Shown: one piece after another, positions 50,939 through 59,309 of the stretch
Position numbering within the stretch: position 1 is the stretch's first letter
Layout: each line of letters begins with the position of its first letter
DNA from: Neoroseomonas lacus
GTDB lineage: Bacteria > Pseudomonadota > Alphaproteobacteria > Acetobacterales > Acetobacteraceae
Assembly (NCBI RefSeq): GCF_014644535.1
Contig: NZ_BMKW01000015.1
Location: 100,441-164,440 of the forward strand
Direction of reading: 5' to 3'
DNA length: 64,000 bases
Notes under the pieces: generated by a model
What the model was told of the DNA's origin: nothing
Seen by the model: the letters and a program-made list of their open reading frames with translations, nothing else
Database searches by the model: none
Made by a program: the position numbers and the translations under genes

Positions 50939-51524
50939 TCCGAGGCATTGATGGCGCAGTCCTCTCCGCGGCATGGGTGGACGCGCCACGGGACAGGTTG
51001 CGCATGGCCGCGCTGGGCGGAAGCGGTCCGCCGGCCCGCTCGGTTGAGGGCAGCGCACGCCGCGCGTCTTCCAGCGCGGCGCTGAGGGTACTTCCCGTCG
51101 ACAGCACGAGATGCCGAGCCGCCGACCGCGTCACATGCTCTCCCTCCGCGACAGCCATGAGGACGCGCCGATGATCGAGCGTCGTTCTCGTTGACGCTGA
51201 CCGCAGGGCGTCGTCGAGCAGCGAGATCTACTTCCATGCGCAACGCCTCAATCGCGATCAGCCGGCGCCTTCTTTTCGCTCAGTGAAATGTTCGCTCGCG
51301 GCAGATGCGGCCGATGGCAATCCTGACGACAATGGCGCCTGTACCAGGCACCCCGATCTTCGAATCCATCGTCACAGCAAACAATCCATCGCGGCGCGCC
51401 ATAGCCCGCGATTGCGGCGCGGCCTCCATCCGGCATCTTTGGCACGATAATTGATTGCAGTTTGGTCGCACGCTGCCGCGACGCCGGCAGCATCGCTTCG
51501 CCGAAGGCACCGAGGAGCCAAACA
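50939..51524. other. non-coding gap before the second Dpp-type operon
   Basis: No supported gene in 586 bp. On the minus strand around 51060-51200 a stretch reading MAVAEGEHVTRSAARHLVLS faintly resembles a regulator helix-turn-helix, but it is broken in all frames and may be chance or a relic. The promoter of the downstream operon should lie near the AT-richer patch at about 51440-51460, but I cannot define it. Confidence 0.4.
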
Positions 51525-53141
51525 ATGACCGACATCGGCCTCAGCCATCTCAGCCGCCGGGCACTGCTCCTCGCCAGCGTCTACGCTGCCACGGCGCCGG
51601 TGGCTGAGGCGCAGACGCCGACGCCGCGGCGTGGCGGCACCATGGTGATGTTGGTGCATCCCGAACCCTCGACCCTCGCCACCTATGCCGTCTCGGCCGG
51701 CAACATCCCGCCGGTGACCACGCAGATCTACGAAGGCCTGCTGACCTACGACTGGGACCTGAAACCGGCACCAGCACTGGCGAAGTCCTGGGAGATCTCG
51801 CCCGACGGCAAGACCATAACCTTCCGCCTGCAGGAGGGCGTCACCTTCCACAACGGCCAGCCCTTCACCAGCGCCGATGTGCAGTACTCCTTCATGGAGA
51901 TCGCCAAGAAGGTGAATCCGAACGGGCCGGTGATCCTCGCGGAACTGACCTCGGTCGACACGCCGGATCCGATGACGGCGGTGTTCAACCTGGCCAATCC
52001 GGCGCCGTACCTGATGGTGTCACTGTCGTCGAACAACATGCCGATCGTCTGCAAATCGGTGTTCGAGGGCACGCAGCCGCTGAACAATCCGACGGCCAAC
52101 CGGCCCATCGGTACCGGGCCGTTCAAGTTCGCCGAGTGGAATCGCGGGCAGTACATCCGGCTTGACCGCAATGACCGGTATTGGAAGCCGGGCCTGCCGA
52201 TGCTCAACCGCATCATCGCGCGCTTCATCCCCGATGCTGCGACGCGGTCCGCCGCGCTGGAGGCGGGGGAAGCGCATTTTGCCGCCTACAGCGCGGTCAA
52301 CGCCGCCGACATCCGGCGCCTGCAGGCCAACCCGATCCTTGGAAGCACCACGGACGGCTACGGCATGACCGCGGCCATCACCGCACTGGAGTTCAACATG
52401 CGCCGGCCGCAGCTGGCGAAGAAGGAAGTGCGGCAGGCGATTGCCTATGCGATCGACCGGCAGTTCCTTGTCGATAACGTGCTCTACGGCTTCGCCAAGC
52501 CCGCCACAGGTCCACTCAGCTCCGTCTTCGCCACGTCGGGCTTCTACACCGACCAAGTGCGCCGCTTCGACGTGCCGGACAGGCTTGAAATCGCCAACCG
52601 CCTGATGGACGAGGCCGGCTTTCCGCGTGGTGCCGACGGCAAGCGCATGTCGCTCTATCTCGAGATCAATTCCTTCGGCGAGCAGTGGTTGCGCCAGGGC
52701 GAATACATCAAGCAGGCGCTCTCTCAGATCGGCATCGACCTGACATTGCGCAGCGAGGACACCGCCACGTGGCTGCGCCGCTGCTACACCGACTATGATT
52801 TCGACATCAACGAGCCCTTCTATTCCGCCGGCGCCGACCCGGTGGTGGGCGTGCATCGCCACTACGTCTCCTCGGCGATCCGTCGCGGCACAACCTTTGT
52901 GAACAACAAGGACTACCGCAATCCCGAACTCGACCGGCTGATGGACGCCGCGACGCGCGAGCCAGACCAGGCCCGCCGCGCCGCGTTGTATCACGAAGCG
53001 CAGAAGATCCTGGTCGAAGACAGTCCCGGCGCCTGGCTTTGCGAGGTCCAGTACGTGACCATCTTCAACAAGAAGCTGCACGACCATACGGGTCCACTCG
53101 GCGCCTATCAGGCGTTGGATCGCGCCTGGCTGGACCGCTGA
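51525..53141 (+). CDS. peptide-type ABC transporter substrate-binding protein (SBP_bac_5)
   Basis: 538 residues. Signal peptide SRRALLLASVYAATAPVAEA, cleavage near AEA/QTP. Core: GGTMVMLVHPEPSTLATY, LAKSWEISPDGKTITFRLQ, VTFHNGQPFTSADVQYSF, IGTGPFKFAEWNRG, KKEVRQAIAYAIDRQFLVD. The ATG at 51525 has GAGGAG 8 nt upstream. First gene of an importer-amidase operon ending at 58140, so the ligand is probably an amide. The closeness to AtzE/HpxZ-type partners points to ureide- or biuret-like compounds (inference). Confidence 0.93.
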   Translation: MTDIGLSHLSRRALLLASVYAATAPVAEAQTPTPRRGGTMVMLVHPEPSTLATYAVSAGNIPPVTTQIYEGLLTYDWDLKPAPALAKSWEISPDGKTITFRLQEGVTFHNGQPFTSADVQYSFMEIAKKVNPNGPVILAELTSVDTPDPMTAVFNLANPAPYLMVSLSSNNMPIVCKSVFEGTQPLNNPTANRPIGTGPFKFAEWNRGQYIRLDRNDRYWKPGLPMLNRIIARFIPDAATRSAALEAGEAHFAAYSAVNAADIRRLQANPILGSTTDGYGMTAAITALEFNMRRPQLAKKEVRQAIAYAIDRQFLVDNVLYGFAKPATGPLSSVFATSGFYTDQVRRFDVPDRLEIANRLMDEAGFPRGADGKRMSLYLEINSFGEQWLRQGEYIKQALSQIGIDLTLRSEDTATWLRRCYTDYDFDINEPFYSAGADPVVGVHRHYVSSAIRRGTTFVNNKDYRNPELDRLMDAATREPDQARRAALYHEAQKILVEDSPGAWLCEVQYVTIFNKKLHDHTGPLGAYQALDRAWLDR

Positions 53142-53144
53142 ACG

Positions 53145-54116
53145 GTGCGTCGCTGGCGCTATTTCGGGTACCGGCTGCTGTTGGCCCTGCCGGTCGTCTT
53201 CGGCATCCTGATCCTGAACTTCTTCCTTATCCGTCTTGCCCCGGGCGATGCGGCCTCGGTGCTGGCCGGCGAAAGCGGCGCGGCGACACCGGAATACACC
53301 GAGTTGCTACGCACGAAATTCGGGCTGGACCGGCCGCTGCCGGAACAGTTCGTCGCCTACATCCTCGCCGCGCTGCGCTTCGACCTCGGCTTCTCCTTCC
53401 GCAACGACGCACCGGTATCGGAACTCATCTTCGCGCGGCTCGGCCCGACCGTGCTGTTGATGATCACCGCCTTCACGCTCGCCTTGTCGATCGGCACGCT
53501 GCTCGGCCTGCTGGCCGCGGTGGCGCGCAACACCTGGCGGGACGCGGTGATCTCCGTGGCCACGTTGGTCTGCTACGCGACGCCGGGCTTCTGGCTTGGG
53601 CTGATGCTCATCGTGATTTTCTCGCTGCATCTCGGCTGGTTCCCCACCAGCGGCTTCGAGAACATCGCCGAGGGCTATGAAGGCTGGGAGCGTGTGGTCG
53701 ATGTGGCGCGGCACCTGGCGATGCCAGCGATGGCGTTGGGGCTGTTCTACCTTGCGCTCTACACGCGGGTGATGCGCGCCTCGATGCTGGAACAGACCGG
53801 CATGGACTATGTCGTGACGGCGCGCGCCAAGGGGCAGAGCGAGCGCCGCATCATGTTCGGCCACATGCTGCGCAACGCCTTCCTGCCTGTGCTCACCATG
53901 GCGGGCGTGCAGGCTGGCAATCTGATCGGCGGGTCGGTGGTGATCGAGACGGTGTTCGGTTGGCCAGGCATAGGTACCCTCGCCTTCAACGCCCTGCAAT
54001 CGCGCGACCTCAACCTGCTGCTCGGCATCTTCTTCATCTCCGCCTGCCTGGTCGTGATCATCAATCTGATCGTGGAGATACTCACCGTGTTCCTCGATCC
54101 GCGGATCCAGGCCTGA
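53145..54116 (+). CDS. DppB-type ABC transporter permease
   Basis: 323 residues, six membrane helices. GTG start at 53145, 3 nt after the previous stop. RRWRYFGYRLLLALPVVFGILILNFFLIRLAPGDAAS is the usual opening, and the EAA loop is ARAKGQSERRIMFGHMLRNAFLPVL. Ends ILTVFLDPRIQA. Overlaps the next permease gene. Confidence 0.94.
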   Translation: MRRWRYFGYRLLLALPVVFGILILNFFLIRLAPGDAASVLAGESGAATPEYTELLRTKFGLDRPLPEQFVAYILAALRFDLGFSFRNDAPVSELIFARLGPTVLLMITAFTLALSIGTLLGLLAAVARNTWRDAVISVATLVCYATPGFWLGLMLIVIFSLHLGWFPTSGFENIAEGYEGWERVVDVARHLAMPAMALGLFYLALYTRVMRASMLEQTGMDYVVTARAKGQSERRIMFGHMLRNAFLPVLTMAGVQAGNLIGGSVVIETVFGWPGIGTLAFNALQSRDLNLLLGIFFISACLVVIINLIVEILTVFLDPRIQA

Positions 54117-54943
54117 TGCGCGCCGGCCTGCGACGCTTCGCGCGCAATCGGATGGCCCTGGCGGGCAGCGTCGTCATCTTCTGCGTCTTCCTGCTGACCG
54201 TCACCGCGCCCTTCCTGTTCCCACAAGGTGCGTTCAACCTGGCGGGACAGCCTCTGCAGCCGCCCAGCCTGCGCTTCCCACTTGGCACCGATGCGTTGGG
54301 GCGCGATGTCGCGGCCGGCGTGGCGGAAGGGGCGCGGACATCGCTTCTCATCGGTATCTCGGCCGCGCTGTCGGCGGTGCTGTTCGGCGCGGCGGTCGGC
54401 GGTATCGCGGGCTATTACCGCGGCCCGATCGACCTGCTGCTGATGCGACTCACCGAGTTTTTCCAGACCATCCCGGCCTTCCTGCTGGCGATGCTGCTGG
54501 TGGTGATCCTCTCGCCCTCCCTGCTCAGCGTCATCATCGCCATCGCGGCGGTTTCCTGGCCTGGCATCGCGCGGCTGGTGCGCGGCGAGTTCGTCGCGCT
54601 GGGCGGGCGCGAATTCATCCTGGCCAGCGCCGGGCTCGGTGCCAGCGGGCCACGTATCATCTTCCGCCACCTGCTGCCCAACTGCCTGTCCTCGATCATC
54701 GCGGTGGGTTCGCTGCTGGTGGCGACGGCCATCCTGCTGGAGACGGGGCTTGCCTTCCTCGGCCTCGGCGACCCCAACATCATGAGCTGGGGGCTGCAGA
54801 TCAGCGCGGGGCGCGTCTCGCTGCGCAGCGCCTGGTGGGTCTGCACCTTTCCCGGCATCGCCATCCTGCTGACCGTGCTGTCGATCAACCTGATTGGCGA
54901 TGGGTTGAACGAGGCGCTGAACCCGAGGCTGCGCAAACGATGA
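54116..54943 (+). CDS. DppC-type ABC transporter permease
   Basis: 275 residues, short for DppC but complete. FARNRMALAGSVVIFCVFLLTVTAPF at the start, FPLGTDALGRDVAAGVAEGARTSL, EAA loop LGASGPRIIFRHLLPNCLSSI, and the end GDGLNEALNPRLRKR. The ATG shares one base with the preceding stop, and the gene overlaps the following ATPase gene by 4 bp. Confidence 0.94.
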   Translation: MRAGLRRFARNRMALAGSVVIFCVFLLTVTAPFLFPQGAFNLAGQPLQPPSLRFPLGTDALGRDVAAGVAEGARTSLLIGISAALSAVLFGAAVGGIAGYYRGPIDLLLMRLTEFFQTIPAFLLAMLLVVILSPSLLSVIIAIAAVSWPGIARLVRGEFVALGGREFILASAGLGASGPRIIFRHLLPNCLSSIIAVGSLLVATAILLETGLAFLGLGDPNIMSWGLQISAGRVSLRSAWWVCTFPGIAILLTVLSINLIGDGLNEALNPRLRKR

Positions 54944-56574
54944 GCAGCACTGTCCTCGACATCCAGGACCTGACCATTGGCCTGCCGGCCGGCGCCGACC
55001 GCAGCAGTGCCGTGCAGGGCATGAACCTGGCGTTACGCGCCGGCGAGGTGACCTGCCTGATTGGTGAATCGGGTTCCGGCAAGTCGCTCGCCGCACGCGC
55101 CGTGCTCGGTTTGCTGCCCGGTCCGCGCGTCAGCGTCACTGCGGGCCGCATCCTTTTCGAGGGCCAGGACCTCGTCAGCCTACCCGAGCGCGAGATGGCC
55201 AAGATCCGCGGCGCGCGCATCGGCATGATCTTCCAGGAGCCGATGACCGCGCTCAACCCGCTGCATCGCATCGGGCGGCAGATCGAGGAGGTGTTCCGCA
55301 TCCACACCACGCTCGGCACGGCCGAGCGGCGCGGGCGCGTGGTCAAGTTGCTGGCCGACGTGCACCTGCCTGATCCCGAGAAGATCGCTCGCTCCTACCC
55401 ACATCAGCTCTCCGGTGGGCAGCGGCAGCGCGCCATGATCGCCATGGCGCTGGCGCTGGAACCGAAGCTGCTGATTGCCGACGAGCCGACCACCGCGCTC
55501 GACGTGACCACCCAGGCGCAGATCCTGCACCTGATCCACGAATTGCAGCGCGAACACGGCACGGCCGTGCTGTTTATCACCCATGATTTTGGCGTGGTTG
55601 CCGACATCGCCGACCAGGTCGCTGTGCTGCAGAAGGGCGTGCTGGTCGAGGCCGGGCCGCGCGATGCCGTGCTCAACGCGCCGCAGCACGCCTATACGAA
55701 AGCGTTGCTCGCCGCCGTGCCGCGACTGGTGGTGCCCGATCGACCCCCGGCCACGGCGGGGCTGGTCGTGCTGGAAAGCGTCGATGTCCGCAAATCCTAC
55801 GCGGCCAAGGGCTTCTTCGCGCGTGGCCGTAGCACGCAGGCGCTCGATGGCGTCAGCGTGCAGCTGCATCGGGGCGAGACGCTTGGCCTTGTAGGCGAAT
55901 CGGGATCGGGAAAATCCACCCTGGCGCGGGCGATGACGCGGCTGCTTCCGATCGATTCCGGCGACGTCATCCTCAAGGGCGAAGGAATCACGCATCTGTC
56001 CACCAAGGCGATGCGCCCGTATCGCCGCATGGTGCAGATGGTGTTCCAGGACCCCTACGCCTCGCTCGATCCTCGGCAGCGCGTGGTCGACATCATCTCG
56101 GAAGGGCCAATCATTCATGGCACGCCGCCTGCCGAGGCGCATACACGCGCGCGGCGCCTGCTTGGCCTGGTCGGTCTCGATCCCTCCGCCGCCGACCGCT
56201 ATCCGCATGAATTCTCGGGTGGGCAGCGTCAGCGCATCGGCATCGCCCGCGCGCTGGCCGTCGAACCGGAGGTGCTCGTCGCGGATGAGCCGGTCTCCGC
56301 GCTCGATGTGTCGGTGCAGGCGCAGGTGCTGGAATTGCTGGCGGACATCAAGGCGGAGCTCGGCATCTCCATGCTGTTCGTGACGCATGACCTGCGTGTT
56401 GCGTTGCAGATCTGCGACCGGATCGCCGTGATGCGCCATGGCGCCATCGTCGAACTCGGACCGACCGCGGAGATCTTCGCCTCGCCGCGTCACCCCTATA
56501 CCAGGGCGCTGTTCGACGCCGTCCCTGGCGCGGCCTGGAGCCAGGGCGCCGAGATCCTGACACCCGCGGAGTAG
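54940..56574 (+). CDS. fused DppD-DppF dual ATPase
   Basis: 544 residues with two complete oligopeptide-type ATPase domains. First: GESGSGKS (about 42-49), MIFQEPMTALNPLHRIG, LSGGQRQRAMIA, DEPTTALDVTTQ. Second, from about 280: GESGSGKST, VFQDPYASLDPRQR, FSGGQRQRIGIA, DEPVSALDVS. It replaces the usual two genes, as in GsiA/YejF-type importers. It overlaps the permease gene by 4 bp, and the amidase gene starts 4 nt later. Confidence 0.94.
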   Translation: MSSTVLDIQDLTIGLPAGADRSSAVQGMNLALRAGEVTCLIGESGSGKSLAARAVLGLLPGPRVSVTAGRILFEGQDLVSLPEREMAKIRGARIGMIFQEPMTALNPLHRIGRQIEEVFRIHTTLGTAERRGRVVKLLADVHLPDPEKIARSYPHQLSGGQRQRAMIAMALALEPKLLIADEPTTALDVTTQAQILHLIHELQREHGTAVLFITHDFGVVADIADQVAVLQKGVLVEAGPRDAVLNAPQHAYTKALLAAVPRLVVPDRPPATAGLVVLESVDVRKSYAAKGFFARGRSTQALDGVSVQLHRGETLGLVGESGSGKSTLARAMTRLLPIDSGDVILKGEGITHLSTKAMRPYRRMVQMVFQDPYASLDPRQRVVDIISEGPIIHGTPPAEAHTRARRLLGLVGLDPSAADRYPHEFSGGQRQRIGIARALAVEPEVLVADEPVSALDVSVQAQVLELLADIKAELGISMLFVTHDLRVALQICDRIAVMRHGAIVELGPTAEIFASPRHPYTRALFDAVPGAAWSQGAEILTPAE

Positions 56575-56578
56575 CCCG

Positions 56579-57757
56579 ATGGAATTCCCTGCCGACGCCT
56601 TCCTGCCCGGGCCCCGGGTGACGATCCCCGGCGCCGTGGGAGGATCGCTGAGCGACCTGACCTTCGCCGCCAAGGACCTGTTCGACGTCGCCGGGCATCG
56701 CACCGGCGGCGGCAACCCGGATTGGGCCGCGACGCATCCGGTCCCCACCACCCATGCCTGGGCCGTTCAGGCGCTGCTGGGTGCCGGCGCCAATCTCGTT
56801 GGTAAGACGGTCACCTGCGAGATCTCGCTCGGTATCCTCGGCTTCAACGCCTTCGATGGAACGCCGCCAAATCCGGCGGCACCCGGCTGCCTGCCGGGCG
56901 GGTCTTCCAGCGGCTCCGCTTCCGCTGTCGCGGCGGGGCTGTGCGATATCGCCCTCGGGACGGATTCCGGTGGATCTGTCCGCGTGCCATCCAGCCTCTG
57001 TGGCCTATATGGCATGCGGCCCAGCCTCGGCGCGGTTTCGATGGAAGGCGTCTGCCGCCAGGCCCCAACATATGACACGGTCGGCTGGTTCGCCCGTGAC
57101 GCAGCAACCTTCGCACGCGCCGCCGAGGTGTTACTCGGCACGCCGCTGCCCGCACCGGAAGCCGCAGGTCTGCTGGTCGCCGAGGATGCCTTCGCCTTCG
57201 CCGATCCTGACTTGGCCGACGCGCTGCGCCCAGCCGTCGCGCGCATCGGCGCCTTCATTGGCGGCGCCACAGCGACCAGCATCGCCGAGCCAGGCGAGTT
57301 GGAAGTCTGGGCCAGCCAGCGCAACATCCTCCAGCGCGCCGAAAGTTGGCAGACATTCCGAGGCTGGATCGAGGCGGTGAATCCGCGCTTCGGCTTCAAT
57401 GTCGCGCGCAACCTGACCATGGCCTCCTCCATCACCAGCGAGCAAGTGGCGTTGGCGAATGTGGCGCGGCGGCGCGTCGTCGAGCGCGCCAGGCTGCTGC
57501 TTGAAGGCGGCGCGCTTCTGTGCACGCCGACGACGCCTTTCACCGCGCCGCCGCTCGGCCTGCCGCTCAGCGAGCTCGACCGCTACTCGGCGCGCATCGG
57601 GCTGCTGACCTCCTTTGCTGGGCTCGTCGGCCTGCCGCAGATCAGCCTGCCGGTCGCCACGATCGGCGGCAAGCCGGCAGGCCTTTCCCTGATCGGCTGG
57701 CGCGGCGCCGATGCCCGCCTTGCTGCTATCGCCAAGGCCCTGGAGGCAAACGCATGA
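56579..57757 (+). CDS. amidase-signature family amidase (AtzE-like)
   Basis: 392 residues. The Ser-cisSer-Lys triad is visible: Lys32 in TFAAKDLFDV, cis-Ser within PGGSSSGSASA (about 106-116), nucleophile Ser133 in GTDSGGSVRVPSS. Somewhat short for the family, as in AtzE and mandelamide hydrolase-like enzymes. The gene lies inside the importer operon and overlaps the AtzH/HpxZ-like gene by 4 bp. That pairing is known from cyanuric-acid (AtzE/AtzH) and oxalurate (HpxW/HpxZ) pathways, so a ureide-type substrate is likely. No AtzG-like small subunit is visible. Confidence 0.92.
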   Translation: MEFPADAFLPGPRVTIPGAVGGSLSDLTFAAKDLFDVAGHRTGGGNPDWAATHPVPTTHAWAVQALLGAGANLVGKTVTCEISLGILGFNAFDGTPPNPAAPGCLPGGSSSGSASAVAAGLCDIALGTDSGGSVRVPSSLCGLYGMRPSLGAVSMEGVCRQAPTYDTVGWFARDAATFARAAEVLLGTPLPAPEAAGLLVAEDAFAFADPDLADALRPAVARIGAFIGGATATSIAEPGELEVWASQRNILQRAESWQTFRGWIEAVNPRFGFNVARNLTMASSITSEQVALANVARRRVVERARLLLEGGALLCTPTTPFTAPPLGLPLSELDRYSARIGLLTSFAGLVGLPQISLPVATIGGKPAGLSLIGWRGADARLAAIAKALEANA

Positions 57758-58140
57758 CCGAGACCAACGACCCCGCCATCATCGCCGAAGTGCGCGCCGC
57801 CTTCGAACGCTATGATCGCGCGCTGGACGACAATGACGTTGCGGTGCTGGACGACAGTTTCTGGGAGAGTCCGCACACGTTGCGGTACGGCGTCGGCGAG
57901 AACCTCTACGGCCATGCCGAGATCGCCGCCTTCCGCGCGTCACGTACCCCCGCCCAGCACAAGGCCCGCGCGCGGCGGCTCGAGAATACGCGCATCACCA
58001 CTTTCGGCCGCGACTTCGCTGTTGCCAACACGGAGTATGTGATCCTTGCCACCGGCAAGCGTGGCCGGCAGAGCCAAACCTGGTTGCGCACGCCCGACGG
58101 CTGGAAGGTGGTTGCCGCGCATGTCAGCATGCTGGCCTGA
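57754..58140 (+). CDS. AtzH/HpxZ-like (DUF3225, NTF2/SnoaL-fold) protein
   Basis: 128 residues. AFERYDRALDDNDVAVLDDSFWESPHTLRYGVGENLYGHAEI is characteristic: a cone-shaped NTF2 fold with conserved Phe/Trp and a RYGVGENLYG loop. The C-terminal half GRQSQTWLRTPDGWKVVAAHVS completes the sheet. Relatives accompany AtzE-type amidases and may hydrolyse or channel the amide product. Last gene of the operon, followed by a strong hairpin. Confidence 0.9.
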   Translation: MTETNDPAIIAEVRAAFERYDRALDDNDVAVLDDSFWESPHTLRYGVGENLYGHAEIAAFRASRTPAQHKARARRLENTRITTFGRDFAVANTEYVILATGKRGRQSQTWLRTPDGWKVVAAHVSMLA

Positions 58141-58235
58141 TCGCCGACATCCAGCGAAGCGTCGGTACGGCGACACCACGTCAGGTCGCCAAGGAGCAGC
58201 GCATACGACCGGGCGAAGTTCGATAGGCGCTTCGG

Positions 58236-58272
58236 CCCGCGCGGCCGGAGGCCTGACCTCCGTTCGCGCGGG
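58236..58272. terminator. strong bidirectional hairpin between convergent operons
   Basis: CCCGCGCG (58236-58243) with CGCGCGGG (58265-58272), and inside it CGGAGG (58246-58251) with CCTCCG (58257-58262) over a CCTGA loop. Fourteen base pairs broken only by a 2x2 internal loop. It lies between two convergent stops, 96 and 24 bp away. Confidence 0.6.
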
Positions 58273-58295
58273 CTGATGCTTGCCCGGGGTCTGTC

Positions 58296-58964
58296 TCACG
58301 GCGCCCAGGCAATGCCCTCGGCGACACTGAAGGACAGCGTGCTGACGAAGCGCAGGCGACGGTAGGCGCCATCCCCATCGCCACCCGCACGTTCTTCGGT
58401 GTGCACGGCCTCGACGACGTAGCGTCCGGCCCAGGGGGTTTCGAAGGTTACGCGGCCGTCGGCGTCGGTGCGCAGGCGGCGTTCCCAGCGCGGCGGAGCG
58501 ACGATCGTCACCTCGGTGCGCGGCAGCGGCTGGCCGCGTAGCATCAGCGTGAACTCGTTGCCGCCGGCGGTTACCGGCACAAGTTCCAGATCCATCACGC
58601 CGCGGGTCTCGGTGCGGCCTTCGCGGGCGAGGAAGATCGGCTTGATGCGTCCGGCCTCTGCCCGGCCATAGGGGGCAACACCTTCCTCCACCAGGCGCGC
58701 ATCGGTCGCGCCCGTCGGCAGGGTAAAGTCGAGCCGGTCGGGTTGGCGCGTGACCGGCAAGGTCGTCGCGGCGTCGGTGGTAAAGGCGCGCGGCGCGGCG
58801 ATGTAGTCGAGATAGCCGCCGGCGCGCTCGCGAACATTGTCGATGGGCTCACCGAAATAGACGTGCACGGTCTGGCCGGCGCGTTCGAGCCAGACCTGGT
58901 GGGCGGTGGCGGGCAGCGCGACGAGCAGCGCGAGCGCTCCGAAGGCGGCGTGACGGATGGACAT
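58296..58964 (-). CDS. DUF4198-type periplasmic protein, iron-operon associated
   Basis: 222 residues. Signal peptide MSIRHAAFGALALLVALPATA, mature protein starting HQVWLERAGQTVHVYFGEP. The N-terminal His and the beta-sandwich TFETPWAGRYVVEAVHTEE are typical of DUF4198/NikK-like proteins near metal uptake genes. Last gene of the TonB-receptor operon and 18 bp after the DUF3325 gene. It probably binds a metal or metallophore in the periplasm. Confidence 0.85.
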   Translation of the reverse strand: MSIRHAAFGALALLVALPATAHQVWLERAGQTVHVYFGEPIDNVRERAGGYLDYIAAPRAFTTDAATTLPVTRQPDRLDFTLPTGATDARLVEEGVAPYGRAEAGRIKPIFLAREGRTETRGVMDLELVPVTAGGNEFTLMLRGQPLPRTEVTIVAPPRWERRLRTDADGRVTFETPWAGRYVVEAVHTEERAGGDGDGAYRRLRFVSTLSFSVAEGIAWAP

Positions 58965-58982
58965 GGCGAACTCCCTTGATGG

Positions 58983-59309
58983 TCAGAGGCAGGCGCCGAT
59001 GGCGCCGAGGATGGGCAGGGCCGGCGCCAACGCCGCCATGGCGCGCGGCCGGTAGGGCAGCAGCAGCACGATGGGCAGCGCCGCTGCGGTCAGCACGCCG
59101 CACCAGGCGATCGGGCCAAAGGCCCAGCCCCAATCGGCGATGCAGGTGGGGAAGGAGGCGGCGAGCAGCGCCCACCCCGCCAGGCGCAGCGCAACGCGGC
59201 GACGCGATGGGATGCGCCGCGTGCCGAACACCTCACCATGATGGCGTTCCATGGCGAGGCAGAGGGCGACGAAGCCGGCATAGGCAAGGGCGATGGCGAG
59301 GATCGTCAT
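58983..59309 (-). CDS. DUF3325 membrane protein
   Basis: 108 residues with three or four hydrophobic helices (ILAIALAYAGFVALCLAMERH; LAGWALLAASFPTCIADWG; GVLTAAALPIVLLLPY). This short integral membrane protein is a regular companion of PepSY and DUF3649 proteins in siderophore-uptake operons. The ATG at 59309 overlaps the PepSY gene's stop. The function is not established. Confidence 0.85.
   Translation of the reverse strand: MTILAIALAYAGFVALCLAMERHHGEVFGTRRIPSRRRVALRLAGWALLAASFPTCIADWGWAFGPIAWCGVLTAAALPIVLLLPYRPRAMAALAPALPILGAIGACL

Noticed and set aside
51060..51240. Possible relic of a regulator gene on the minus strand
   Set aside because: Only a short helix-turn-helix-like stretch is recognisable and frames are broken; too weak to annotate as a pseudogene.
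51435..51460. Sigma-54-like promoter (TGGCACG ... TTGC) before the second Dpp-type operon
   Set aside because: The distance between the GG and GC elements is 14 nt instead of 10, so it does not fit a -24/-12 promoter.
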